DNA of 64,000 nt, taken from the NCBI RefSeq assembly GCF_018398335.1, contig NZ_JAHBRX010000001.1, positions 496,001-560,000 of the forward strand. The letters run 5' to 3'. This DNA is from Chelatococcus sp. HY11 (GTDB taxonomy: Bacteria > Pseudomonadota > Alphaproteobacteria > Rhizobiales > Beijerinckiaceae). Position 1 is the stretch's first letter. The number at the start of each line of letters is the position of its first letter. A program made the position numbers and the translations under genes. The notes under the pieces were generated by a model, which saw nothing but the letters and a program-made list of their open reading frames with translations, was not told the DNA's origin and made no database searches. This document shows positions 1-8,120 of this stretch, in pieces.

Positions 1-28
1 TGCGGGCCTGTCAGCCTCCATCACGCAT

Positions 29-808
29 ATGGTCGTTTCCATGCAGAGCTTTTCGTCCGCAGGCGTTCGCATCGCCTTTGTTGACCTGCCGCCCGCCGAA
101 GGGCGGGGCGATCCCGTCATTCTCGTTCACGGCTTTGCCTCGAACCACGCGGTGAACTGGTTAAACACGTCCTGGGCGAATACGTTGGGACGCGCCGGCT
201 ACCGTGTCATCGCGCTCGACAACCGCGGCCACGGGGCAAGCGAGAAGCTCTATGATCCAGCCGCTTATGGTTCGCACATCATGGCCGACGACGTGCGCCG
301 CCTCATGGACCATCTCGCGATCGAGCGCGCCGACGTCCTTGGTTACTCCATGGGCGCCCGCATCACGGCTCATCTCGCTCTTGCCAATCCCGAGCGGGTG
401 CGATCGGCGGTTTTCGGCGGGCTAGGCATTCACCTCATCGAGGGGGTGGGGCTGCCGATCGGTATCGCTGATGCCATGGAGGTGCCCTCGCTCGATGACC
501 TCACGGATCCCATGCAGCGCATGTTCCGGGCCTTCGCGGAGCAGACGAAAAGCGATCTGAGGGCGCTGGCCGCTTGTATCCGCGGCTCCCGCCAGACCTT
601 GAGCCGCGACGATGTGGCGCGCATAGCCGTTCCGACACTTGTCGCGGTCGGCACCAAGGACGATGTCGCGGGCTCCGGGCCGGCCTTAGCCGCGCTGTTG
701 CCGCAAGGCCGCGCGCTCGACATTCCTGGGCGTGACCACAATCTTGCCGTTGGCGACAAGGTTCACAAGGCAGGCGTGATAGCCTTTCTCGCGGAAGGCC
801 GAGACTGA
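29..808 (+). CDS. alpha/beta hydrolase
   Basis: A single-domain alpha/beta hydrolase of 259 residues; substrate unknown. The oxyanion-hole strand LVHGFAS lies near residues 31-37. The nucleophile elbow GYSMGA (about residues 105-110) gives the catalytic Ser, TKDD near residue 210 can supply the acid, and GRDHNL near residue 234 the His. No signal peptide or membrane segment is seen, so it should be cytoplasmic. A second in-frame Met (position 41) is an equally good start, since neither has a convincing ribosome site. It stands alone, with 325 bases before cysE. The family contains esterases, lipases, C-C hydrolases and haloperoxidase-like enzymes, and nothing here separates them. Confidence 0.85.
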   Translation: MVVSMQSFSSAGVRIAFVDLPPAEGRGDPVILVHGFASNHAVNWLNTSWANTLGRAGYRVIALDNRGHGASEKLYDPAAYGSHIMADDVRRLMDHLAIERADVLGYSMGARITAHLALANPERVRSAVFGGLGIHLIEGVGLPIGIADAMEVPSLDDLTDPMQRMFRAFAEQTKSDLRALAACIRGSRQTLSRDDVARIAVPTLVAVGTKDDVAGSGPALAALLPQGRALDIPGRDHNLAVGDKVHKAGVIAFLAEGRD

Positions 809-1133
809 TGAAATTCCAGTAATTCATCGATATTTCAGGGCTTTGCACTCAGGATCTGACAAAATGATTCTGGCCAGGGTGCGCTGTCCCACACGGCCCT
901 GGCTAATGCCATCTCTGCTTCTGATTCATCAGAAGCCGTCAAGCATCTGCCAGGATAGGGCTTTCTAGGAGTGGCGCGGCTGTTGTATGTGACTCGCCGC
1001 GCTTGCTATTGTTAATCCCGTCGGGAATGCGCATCTGCGATGTAGGTGTTAGGGCGGGTCGGTTGCCATGGCTTCCAGCGGAAGATACGCGATCGTTACC
1101 CGGGCTCGCCAGTCCGGCTCACGGAGAGACTTG
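809..1133. promoter_or_regulatory. intergenic region with a possible cysE promoter
   Basis: This gap holds no convincing gene. A weak sigma-70-like pair can be read on the plus strand: TTGTAT at 983-988 and TATTGT at 1007-1012, 18 bases apart, about 120 bases before the chosen cysE start. The assignment is by eye and tentative. Confidence 0.25.
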
Positions 1134-1976
1134 ATGTCGTATCGCAGCCAGATCAGAGCTGACAGTGCCCAGCGCCGGGGAGTCGAACTGCTCGATCCAT
1201 TGTGGTCGCAAATTCGACGTGAAGCCGAAGGCATCATCGCGCGTGAGAGCGAGATGGCGAGCCTGATCGTCAGTGTGATCCTGAATCATGAGACGCTCGA
1301 ATCCGCGATCTCTCATCGCATCGCCGGGCGTCTGGCACATCCGGCGCTTCCCGCCGACCTCATCAGCCAGGCGTTCCGCGAAGCCATCAGCCACGATCCG
1401 ACGATCGCTGAGGCGATGCGCGCGGACATTCTCGCCGTGGCGGACCGCGATCCAGCCTGCACCCGCATGATCGAGCCCGTTCTTTATTTCAAGGGCTTCC
1501 ACGCGATCGAGACCCATCGCCTGGCCCATTGGCTCTGGCATGAGGAACGGCGGGATTTCGCCCTTTATCTGCAGAGCCGGTCGTCCGAGGTGTTCCAGAC
1601 GGACATCAATCCGGCTGCGCGCATCGGCAAGGGGATCTTTCTCGACCACGCAACAGGCCTTGTGATTGGCGCTACCGCCGTCGTGGAAGATAATGTGTCG
1701 ATGTTGCAGGACGTCACCCTGGGCGGTACGGGCAAGGAGCAGGGCGATCGCCATCCCAAGATCAGGCATGGGGTGCTTATCGGTGCTGGCGCCAAGATCC
1801 TCGGCAATATCGAGGTCGGGCATTGCGCCCGTGTCGCGGCCGGGTCTGTGGTACTTCAGCCCGTCCCGCCCAACACCACGGTCGCAGGCGTGCCGGCCCG
1901 GGTTGTCGGAACGGCGGGCTGTGCGGAGCCGGCGCGGCGTATGGACCAGATTTTAGCGGACAAAGGCACCGATTGA
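1134..1976 (+). CDS. cysE: serine O-acetyltransferase
   Basis: Transfers acetyl from acetyl-CoA to L-serine, giving O-acetylserine, the first step of cysteine synthesis in the cytoplasm. The N-terminal half is the helical SAT domain. The C-terminal half is a left-handed beta helix of hexapeptide repeats containing the family signature LDHATGLVIG and the LGGTGK loop, then HPKI, and it ends with AGVPARVVG. The ATG at 1134 is chosen because GGAGAG lies 6 bases upstream; this gives 280 residues, close to the family length, whereas the earlier ATG at 1068 adds 22 residues unlike the family. It is followed after 75 bases by the DUF3126 gene. Confidence 0.95.
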   Translation: MSYRSQIRADSAQRRGVELLDPLWSQIRREAEGIIARESEMASLIVSVILNHETLESAISHRIAGRLAHPALPADLISQAFREAISHDPTIAEAMRADILAVADRDPACTRMIEPVLYFKGFHAIETHRLAHWLWHEERRDFALYLQSRSSEVFQTDINPAARIGKGIFLDHATGLVIGATAVVEDNVSMLQDVTLGGTGKEQGDRHPKIRHGVLIGAGAKILGNIEVGHCARVAAGSVVLQPVPPNTTVAGVPARVVGTAGCAEPARRMDQILADKGTD

Positions 1977-2051
1977 GTCAGTCCTTCTTGCTCTCCGGGT
2001 TCATGCGTGGCAAGGCGGTGACCTGGATCGTCGAGCTTTAGAGGCCATAGG

Positions 2052-2264
2052 ATGGACAAGACCGAACTCGCGAAGATCGAGCGTTTTCTGCGCCGCACTT
2101 TCGCCAATCAATCCATCAGGGTCGTTGCACGCCCTCGCAAGACGGATTCCGCCGAGGTCTATGTGGGTGAGGAGTTCCTAGGCGTGCTGTTCCTCGACGA
2201 TGAGGATGGCGACAAGTCCTACAGCTTCCAGATGGCGATCCTGGACGCCGATCTGGAGGACTGA
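2052..2264 (+). CDS. DUF3126 family protein
   Basis: A 70-residue acidic protein of the alphaproteobacterial DUF3126 family; its function is unknown. The text starts MDKTELAKIERFLRRTF and ends in an acidic tail (DDEDGDK ... ILDADLED), with no signal peptide, membrane segment or cysteines. It lies 75 bases downstream of cysE on the same strand and may be cotranscribed. I recognise the family from its sequence and from its frequent place beside cysE in Hyphomicrobiales, but that neighbourhood does not establish a role in cysteine synthesis. Confidence 0.85.
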   Translation: MDKTELAKIERFLRRTFANQSIRVVARPRKTDSAEVYVGEEFLGVLFLDDEDGDKSYSFQMAILDADLED

Positions 2265-2310
2265 AGGCGGGAAGCTTCTCTCAGGGGTTGCATACCTGCC
2301 GGCCGCTCTT

Positions 2311-3114
2311 TCACTGGGGAAGGCGGGTTTGTCCGTGGATCAGGGTTGATACGATCCGCGTGACTCCGTCGGCGAGATGCGGCCATTCGCTCAGTCTGCT
2401 TGGACTGAAGCGGACCACGGCATCCAACATGCCGATATGCAGGGTCGTCGTGCACAGGTCCGTTGGCGAGTTCTTCTGTGTGCCGGCCTTCTGGGGGCAC
2501 CGCGCGAAGAAGGCTTCGCCATTCGTCGTGGTGAAGCCTTCCGAGGTCACGAGCAGGCGTTCGTTGTCGTAACGCGAGCCGGCCTTGAAGCTGTAGGCGA
2601 TCAGCCCCGCGGGGCCGGGCTCCGCTTTCGCGTCAATGAAACGGCTGTACACTCTGTTCAGGCGTTCGATGGGCGCCGAGAGGGGATCGGCGGCTCCTAC
2701 CGAAATCAGTACAGAACGATCGAGCAAGCGGCTGTTCGCGGCATTGTCTTCCTGCGGGACAGCCAGATTGCGTGGCCAGTCGATGATGAGTTCGAGCCGC
2801 TCTATCCGCCCCGCATGGGCGATCGGCGCGCGCAGCCACTCGCGGGGGGCGGTCAGCGCCGTATTCCCTATTTGGTAGTGGAGTACATTCGGCGGGGGCT
2901 TTGGCTTGGCGGCGGCGAGCGCGAGGGCAATGCCGGTGGCTGCCGCCAATCCCGCTATGGTTACGGCCATGAAGGCGAGCACGGTGCGGTCGGCGGAGCG
3001 TCGCCTTTGCGTTGGAGCATGCAGAAGCGCCGCGAAAATGGCCGCCTTCGCCATGGTGACATCTCCGCCTGTGGCGCGAGCCCACAGATCGCGGAACTCA
3101 TGATTAGCCATCAT
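2311..3114 (-). CDS. hypothetical single-pass membrane protein
   Basis: A 267-residue protein I do not recognise. Residues 1-40 are cytoplasmic in character (MANHEFRDLW ... QRRRSADR). One hydrophobic segment covers about residues 43-68 (LAFMAVTIAGLAAATGIALAL), and the remaining 200 residues should be periplasmic: a Pro/Lys linker and a mixed alpha/beta region ending in SEWPHLADGVTRIVSTLI. Two cysteines sit near positions 213 and 232 and could pair outside the membrane. The positive residues before the segment fit an N-in topology. It is convergent with the DUF3126 gene (46-base gap). Adjacent Met codons at 3114 and 3111 are both possible starts. Confidence 0.7.
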   Translation of the reverse strand: MMANHEFRDLWARATGGDVTMAKAAIFAALLHAPTQRRRSADRTVLAFMAVTIAGLAAATGIALALAAAKPKPPPNVLHYQIGNTALTAPREWLRAPIAHAGRIERLELIIDWPRNLAVPQEDNAANSRLLDRSVLISVGAADPLSAPIERLNRVYSRFIDAKAEPGPAGLIAYSFKAGSRYDNERLLVTSEGFTTTNGEAFFARCPQKAGTQKNSPTDLCTTTLHIGMLDAVVRFSPSRLSEWPHLADGVTRIVSTLIHGQTRLPQ

Positions 3115-3455
3115 TTGCTCTGATGCTTAATGTTTCCTTGATAGGGAATGTTCTCGCTTCTCCTGCCGGAGAATGCCGGCGTGCGCGATCCCACCACTCC
3201 GGGTCCGGCAACGCGCGACGCAATCATGCTGGTTCGCGCTTGCGGAATTATTAAGCAGATCTTTGCAAATCTCCGATTGTAAGAGCAGGCACCAGCCGTG
3301 TTTCAGAGGCGGCCCTCGGAAGATCACCGGACTGCACAACGTATTGGGCCGGCTCTGATTTCCCTGAAGCCGCTTCACACGGCTAGTTCCAATGCTCTAA
3401 GTTTCAGTGATCGTCCCATCCCGGCTAGCGGGCGGGCACAAGCGGGAGGGCAGAG
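3115..3455. other. intergenic region, divergent promoters expected
   Basis: 341 bases between divergent genes. Short open frames occur on both strands but none has a ribosome site or a recognisable product. I see no strong hairpin, RNA gene or repeat. Promoters for both flanking genes should lie here, but no clear -35/-10 pair was identified. Confidence 0.4.
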
Positions 3456-3986
3456 ATGCCGCTTTATCAACTAGGACAAAAAGAGCCGCAGCTGCCGCCC
3501 CCCGACCGCTTCTGGGTGGCGCCCGACGCACAGGTTATTGGCGATGTCGTCTTGGGACGCGATGTCGGCATATGGTTCGGCGCGGTGCTGCGCGGCGACA
3601 ATGAGGCGATCACCATTGGCGCGGGCAGCAATATCCAGGAATTGTCCGTGCTTCACACCGATATCGGCTTCCCTCTCGAGATCGGGGAGGGGTGCACGAT
3701 CGGGCATCGTGCGATCCTGCATGGCTGCCGGATCGGGCCGAACAGCCTGATTGGCATGGGAGCGATCGTCCTGAATGGCGCAAGGATCGGCGCGAACTGC
3801 CTTGTCGGTGCCGGCGCACTCGTCACGGAAGGTAAGGAATTCCCGGACGGCAGTCTCATCGTCGGCTCGCCGGCCCGTGTTGTGCGGGCGCTCGATGAAG
3901 CCGCGATCGAGCGGCTGCGCCTATCGGCGGTCGGCTATCAGCGCAACTGGAAACGCTTTGCGACGGACCTCAATCCGATCGATTAA
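3456..3986 (+). CDS. gamma carbonic anhydrase family protein
   Basis: A 176-residue left-handed beta-helix protein of the gamma carbonic anhydrase/YrdA type; such proteins are trimers with metal bound by His residues at subunit interfaces. Hexapeptide repeats run from about residue 20 to 145. The sequence has LHTDIG, IGHRAILHGC and MGAIVLNGA, and the His residues of LHTD, GHRA and LHGC match the family's three metal ligands. The start has a strong GGGAGGG ribosome site just upstream. Many family members have no measurable carbonic anhydrase activity, so CO2 hydration is a family-level assumption. Confidence 0.9.
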   Translation: MPLYQLGQKEPQLPPPDRFWVAPDAQVIGDVVLGRDVGIWFGAVLRGDNEAITIGAGSNIQELSVLHTDIGFPLEIGEGCTIGHRAILHGCRIGPNSLIGMGAIVLNGARIGANCLVGAGALVTEGKEFPDGSLIVGSPARVVRALDEAAIERLRLSAVGYQRNWKRFATDLNPID

Positions 3987-4010
3987 CGATCTCAGCACGC
4001 GGCTCGCCTC

Positions 4011-4646
4011 TTAGCGAGCCGCAGTTGCTGTCGTGCTGTCCGGCGCGCCGAGGGCGACCCACAGGTTGGGATTGGTGGCGGACTGGCGCTTGAGATACTT
4101 GTAGCCAGTGGCGGTCCAGGGAAGGATCTGCTGGCGCTTATTGTCGAGAACGAGATCGCCGATATCGGTGCGGACCGTCAGCACCGCATGGCCCTCGTCT
4201 TCCATGTCGCGAACGACGGTAACGAGCAGGGCTTCGCGCGGCAGACCGGCCTTGATCAGGCGGCGGCGCTTCTCCAGGACATAGTCCTCGCAGTCGCCCT
4301 TGCCATCCGTGGGGTAGTCCCAGGACTCCACGACACCCCAGTGATCCATGTCGCTGACAGGCTCGATCTCCTTGTTGACCTTGGCATTGATGCCAAGCAT
4401 GAGGTTCCAGCTGCGCGGGGTGATCATCACTTCCTTCGCCTGGCCGTCAGCCACGTCACAGTCCGCGCTGTTCTTGCGGCAGAAGTCGGCCCAGCCGAGC
4501 GGGGCACGGGCGTTGCCCATCTCGAGGGCGATGGGGGTGATGGGAAAGTTGGGCAGTGCGGCTTGACGGCTCTGTGCCATGGCTTGCGACGTCGCAGCGG
4601 CGCAAAGGGACGCGAAGAACGCCACGACGCGAAGAGAGAACGCCAT
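4011..4646 (-). CDS. secreted transglutaminase-like cysteine peptidase (BTLCP), copy 1
   Basis: A predicted exported cysteine peptidase of the bacterial transglutaminase-like family (211 residues). Residues 1-24 form a signal peptide ending near AMAQ. The catalytic triad is visible: Cys119 in GKGDCEDY, His153 in EGHAVL and Asp168 in LVLDNK. The extra cysteines of DFCRK and ADCD may pair. ATG 4646 is preferred over an upstream TTG. A close paralogue lies 102 bases upstream on the same strand. LapG, the protease that releases a surface adhesin in pseudomonads, belongs to this family, but no LapD- or LapA-like gene is seen here, so the substrate is unknown. Confidence 0.88.
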   Translation of the reverse strand: MAFSLRVVAFFASLCAAATSQAMAQSRQAALPNFPITPIALEMGNARAPLGWADFCRKNSADCDVADGQAKEVMITPRSWNLMLGINAKVNKEIEPVSDMDHWGVVESWDYPTDGKGDCEDYVLEKRRRLIKAGLPREALLVTVVRDMEDEGHAVLTVRTDIGDLVLDNKRQQILPWTATGYKYLKRQSATNPNLWVALGAPDSTTATAAR

Positions 4647-4713
4647 ACTACAGTTTCCCAACTCGATAACGCTTCATTTACTCTTTCACGGCCGTGGCGT
4701 TGGAACAAGATGT

Positions 4714-4729
4714 GTTAACGCGCGTTAAC
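4714..4729. promoter_or_regulatory. 16-bp perfect palindrome, possible operator
   Basis: GTTAACGCGCGTTAAC is perfectly self-complementary. It sits between the two cysteine peptidase genes, 68 bases before the start of the downstream copy, within an otherwise AT-rich gap. It could be a dimeric repressor site or an element near a promoter. The TTAA...TTAA arrangement recalls a CtrA box, but the spacing is 6 rather than 7. Confidence 0.4.
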
Positions 4730-4748
4730 CCTCTTTGTAATTATTTTG

Positions 4749-5408
4749 TTAATTTGAGGGCGGAAGCGTGGCCGTTGCCGCATTCCCCTCTTGCGCGCCA
4801 AAGGCCACCCAGCCTGTTTCTCCCTGGCTTTCACGCTTGATGAACCGGTAGCCGGTCGCGCTCCAGGGGAGGATGGCGTCGCGCTTGTTGTCGAGGACGA
4901 AATCCCCGCGATCGGTGCGCACCATCAGCACGGCGTGGCCGGCATTGGCTTCATCCAGCACAACGGTGATGAGAAGCGCGCGACGCGGCAGGCCTGCCGC
5001 GACAAGCTGCTTGCGCTTTTCGAGGACGTAATCCTCGCAATCACCGACGCCGTCGTCCGGAAAATCCCAGGACTCGACCAAACCCCAGTGCTGGATGTCG
5101 GGCATGGGACGGATCGCGGCGTTAATGCGCCGATTAATGGCGGCTATTTCGCTCCAACGTGCCTGTGACAGCATGATCTTCGCTGGCTCGGCGCGGTCGG
5201 TCGTACACTCGGACGGGTGGCGTTTGCAGAAGTCTATCCAGCCGACAGGCGCGCGCGTTTCGTCTGTGGTCGGTGCGGGATTGCTCGCGGAGGGAAGCGA
5301 CGCGTGCCGTTCGATTGGAAGCGCGGGCTGAGAGATCAAGCTCGCCAGCATGGCGGCAACGGGGAGCTGCAGGGAACGAGATTTGGCTCGGTCCAGTATC
5401 CGGATCAT
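4749..5408 (-). CDS. secreted transglutaminase-like cysteine peptidase (BTLCP), copy 2
   Basis: The paralogue of the peptidase just downstream (219 residues). The N-terminus to about residue 30 is a signal peptide (LPVAAMLASLISQPALP). The triad is Cys124 in VGDCEDY, His158 in AGHAVL and Asp173 in FVLDNK. The blocks HWGLVESWDFPDDGVGDCED and LPWSATGYRFIKRES are shared with copy 1. GGAGG lies 6 bases before the ATG. The region upstream is AT-rich, with the PilZ gene beyond it on the same strand. The duplication looks old, as identity is moderate and spread over the whole length. Its substrate is unknown; a cell-surface or periplasmic protein is the natural inference. Confidence 0.88.
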   Translation of the reverse strand: MIRILDRAKSRSLQLPVAAMLASLISQPALPIERHASLPSASNPAPTTDETRAPVGWIDFCKRHPSECTTDRAEPAKIMLSQARWSEIAAINRRINAAIRPMPDIQHWGLVESWDFPDDGVGDCEDYVLEKRKQLVAAGLPRRALLITVVLDEANAGHAVLMVRTDRGDFVLDNKRDAILPWSATGYRFIKRESQGETGWVAFGAQEGNAATATLPPSN

Positions 5409-5666
5409 GGCTCGTCCTCCACATTAGTGAACGACAAGTATTTTCCGCAATTTATTGCACTCAATGAAAAATGATAGCGCGGTTTTTATAGTATCTATAT
5501 CCGTTATTGCGTGGTTTATTTTTGTTCATTGAACAAGTATTTTTCCACATAAGCCAGTATATATCCAGTTAAGAAATTTCCTGGCGAGCGCTATGAAAAA
5601 CAGGCGCGCGCATGCGCTTTGCGTCGATCCGGGCAATAGGCGCCGGGCGGTCTTGCCGCCAGCTGG
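5409..5666. other. AT-rich upstream region of the peptidase pair
   Basis: The stretch from about 5430 to 5580 is clearly more AT-rich than its surroundings and probably holds the promoter of the minus-strand peptidase gene. No gene, RNA or strong repeat was seen. Confidence 0.35.
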
Positions 5667-6308
5667 TCAAGTGCCGGGTCCTATGATCCGCGCGAAGTCC
5701 TGTTTGCCCAGGATCTCGCCGAATTCAACGGCGAAGCCGCCGTTGAAATGTCTGATGACCTTCGCACTTGTGCGGCCAACGATAACAGGCGAGCCGACTT
5801 CCGGCGCCACGCTGGCGAGCAGCGCGGCCCCTGAGTGAGAAATATCCATAATGTGGACGTGATGGCGCGACCCGTCCGGCAACGTCAGACCGATGCCGGT
5901 GATGGTGGGAAGCACACGTTCATGGCGGCGGACCTCGGGAGCCTTGAGCGGCTCTCGATTGGCCAGGGATGTCATCTGCGCGGCAATTTTCTCGCGCTTG
6001 CGTGGGGTTGCCGTGATCGTGAGGACAAAGCCCTGTTGTGAATGGCGGACGATATGTCCTTCAACGCGACCGAGGTGATCGAGATAAAGCACGGCATGTT
6101 CGCCGATCTCTCCACGGTCCGATGCGACGACATGTATATCTGCGGGTGACATGTCGATGGTCTGGCATGGAAACTCATGCCGTCCCTCGATCATGTACCG
6201 TCCGAGTAGCGTGATTTTGAGGCGCTCGAAGCGTCGGCGCTCAGCATTTTCGGCCGGTGCGGGTGGAGAGACTTCGGTTGCTGCTTGCGCCATCTGAGGG
6301 TCCGTCAT
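5667..6308 (-). CDS. protein with two PilZ domains
   Basis: Probably a cyclic-di-GMP receptor. The first PilZ domain starts at RRRFERLKITLLGRYM (RxxxR motif), but its second motif reads DMSPADI and lacks the usual Gly. The second begins at RRHERV near residue 128 and has the full D-x-S-x-x-G motif as DISHSGAALL. So the second domain looks ligand-competent and the first degenerate. There is no signal peptide, so it is cytoplasmic. ATG 6308 (213 residues) is chosen over an upstream TTG; neither has a strong ribosome site. Its position upstream of two secreted peptidase genes invites a c-di-GMP link, but that is inference. Confidence 0.82.
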   Translation of the reverse strand: MTDPQMAQAATEVSPPAPAENAERRRFERLKITLLGRYMIEGRHEFPCQTIDMSPADIHVVASDRGEIGEHAVLYLDHLGRVEGHIVRHSQQGFVLTITATPRKREKIAAQMTSLANREPLKAPEVRRHERVLPTITGIGLTLPDGSRHHVHIMDISHSGAALLASVAPEVGSPVIVGRTSAKVIRHFNGGFAVEFGEILGKQDFARIIGPGT

Positions 6309-6675
6309 TATCAGCGAGATGATGAATGTGAACAAAAGCGCGCAGGAAGCGCCACACGAGTATTCTCCTATCCTATTTCTATTAATGATTGATTCTTCAT
6401 AAGAATATAATTGGATATAGAGATGTATAATTATTTTTAATGCATGATTAGGGTCCGCAATATGGTGTAAATATTATCGATGACGGATCCCGGCCATCTT
6501 TCCTTTCGTGAGGGGCCTTAGATGACGGTTTCCGAGTGGCGCGGAGGGCGCGCCGCGGACGCTGTGCGGGCGAAGGTGTTTCTCTTGGAAAAATGTGCCA
6601 GAAGTCTTCACCACAGGGCTTCGGCCCGCCGTGGCCGCGACGACCCGCGTGAACTGTCGTAGACGAAGGAACCGG
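6309..6675. promoter_or_regulatory. AT-rich divergent promoter region with an inverted repeat
   Basis: The region lies between the divergent PilZ and rhomboid genes. The part from about 6350 to 6480 is very AT-rich. ATTCTT (6392-6397) and AAGAAT (6401-6406) form an inverted repeat with a 3-base spacer, upstream of the PilZ gene. No reading frame here is convincing. Confidence 0.35.
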
Positions 6676-7476
6676 ATGCCCTTGAACGCTTTCACACCGC
6701 ATCGCCCCGCGCGCGAGCCGATGGTCAATGCGCCGCTGGCGGTCGTTCTTCTCATCGGCCTGCTCGTTGTCATTCATATCGCTCGGCTGGCGATCAGCGA
6801 GGAGGCGGATTTTCGGGTCCTCGTCGATTTCGCCTTCGTTCCGGCCCGGCTGACGGTGGCGGTCCTGCCATCCGCGCTCGACACCATTCTCGCGGCGGCG
6901 GCCGCGCGGGGGAGCCAGCATGTCCTGCTTGCCCAGCTCTTGCTGCAAGAGGGCGCGAAGCCGTGGACGCTCATCACACACGCCTTTCTGCACGGTTCCT
7001 GGACCCACTTGATTTTCAATGCTTTGTGGCTGCTTGCCTTCGGCAGCCCGGTGGCGCGCCGCTTCGGCACTGTTCGCTTTTTTGTGCTGCTCGCAATCTG
7101 CGCCGTCGTCGGAGCGGTGTTCTACACTCTCTTCAATCCCTATGGCACGATCCCGATGATTGGTGCTTCCGGCGCCATTTCCGGAGTCATGGCGGCGGCC
7201 TGCCGTTTCGTCTTCCAGCCGGGAATGCCATGGCTCGCCCATCAGCCAGGGATGGCGGAATACGCCCAGGCGCAGAGCTGGCGGGAAATCATGAAAGATC
7301 GTCGCGCCATGAGCTTCATAGCGGTCTGGTTCGGCGTGAATATCGTGTTCGGATTGGCGGCAAGCCCGCTTGGCCTCGCCGATGGCGGTATCGCTTGGGA
7401 AGCCCATATCGGCGGCTTTGTCGCGGGGTTCCTGCTCTTCCCGCTATTGGATCCGGCGTCGCGCAGGCGACGCTGA
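6676..7476 (+). CDS. rhomboid family intramembrane serine protease
   Basis: A 266-residue polytopic inner-membrane protein with about six hydrophobic segments. The catalytic dyad of rhomboids is present: Ser165 in MIGASGAISG and His244 in EAHIGGFVAG. The loop motif LTHAFLHGSWTHLIFN (family HxxxxHLxxN) lies at about residues 100-115. A stretch of about 35 polar residues between the fourth and fifth segments is longer than in GlpG. ATG 6676 follows AAGGA by 5 bases; an upstream in-frame start would add a basic, unlikely extension. The substrate is not predictable from context. It precedes the CBS-domain gene on the same strand by 180 bases. Confidence 0.92.
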   Translation: MPLNAFTPHRPAREPMVNAPLAVVLLIGLLVVIHIARLAISEEADFRVLVDFAFVPARLTVAVLPSALDTILAAAAARGSQHVLLAQLLLQEGAKPWTLITHAFLHGSWTHLIFNALWLLAFGSPVARRFGTVRFFVLLAICAVVGAVFYTLFNPYGTIPMIGASGAISGVMAAACRFVFQPGMPWLAHQPGMAEYAQAQSWREIMKDRRAMSFIAVWFGVNIVFGLAASPLGLADGGIAWEAHIGGFVAGFLLFPLLDPASRRRR

Positions 7477-7656
7477 ATGAGGCCGGTTTCGCCGGCATGG
7501 CGTGAGCGCGCGGCGATGTCCAGCGCGTCGCGCACCACTTCACGCACACATCACCGATAGCTTGGAGCTTGCGATCTCCATAAGCTTTCCCCACAATCTA
7601 AGACAATTGGTCGCAGGTTGTTCGCAGCCTGTGTCCCTGGAGGAAGGAGGAAGGCT

Positions 7657-8088
7657 ATGTCCGTCGATCGTATTCTCGCCTTGAAGGGTGGAGATGTCGT
7701 CACCATTCCGCCCCACCGCACGCTCGATGAAGCCGTCAAGCTCTTGGCTGAAAAGCATATCGGCGCCTTGGTCGTCGCCGGTGCGGATCGCAAGGTTCTC
7801 GGCATCATCACCGAACGCGATATTGTGCGGGTGCTGGCCAAGGAAGGGGCCGTCGCCTTCAGCGAAGCCGTTTCGGCGCATATGACATCGAATGTCCGCA
7901 CCTGCACCGGAAGTTTCCTCGTCAACGACGTCATGGAAATCATGACGCTCGGCAAGTTCCGGCACGTTCCGGTCGTGGAGAACGGAGTGCTGGTGGGCAT
8001 CATCTCGATCGGTGACGTCGTCAAGCACCGGCTCGCGGAAGTCGAGCATGAGCATCAGATCCTCCGCGAGTATATCGCGACTGCCTGA
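7657..8088 (+). CDS. CBS domain protein
   Basis: A 143-residue cytoplasmic protein made almost entirely of two CBS domains (about residues 10-65 and 75-130), a Bateman module that usually binds adenine nucleotides. Typical text includes VVAGADRKVLGIITERDIVR and VPVVENGVLVGIISIGDVVKHR, where TERD and SIGD mark the phosphate-side positions. No other domain is attached, so it is a stand-alone regulator whose partner is unknown. The ATG at 7657 follows a strong AGGAGGAAG site. It is convergent with the patatin gene. Confidence 0.92.
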   Translation: MSVDRILALKGGDVVTIPPHRTLDEAVKLLAEKHIGALVVAGADRKVLGIITERDIVRVLAKEGAVAFSEAVSAHMTSNVRTCTGSFLVNDVMEIMTLGKFRHVPVVENGVLVGIISIGDVVKHRLAEVEHEHQILREYIATA

Positions 8089-8120
8089 CGCGCCGTACCA
8101 GCTCAGACCCGGCGGGGCTG

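Noticed and set aside
3127-3378. Small minus-strand open frame in the gap before the carbonic anhydrase gene
   Set aside because: There is no ribosome site or recognisable product, and it lies within a probable promoter region.
4714-4729. CtrA binding site in the palindrome
   Set aside because: The TTAA half-sites are 6 rather than 7 bases apart, so it is not a proper CtrA box; it is kept only as a palindrome.
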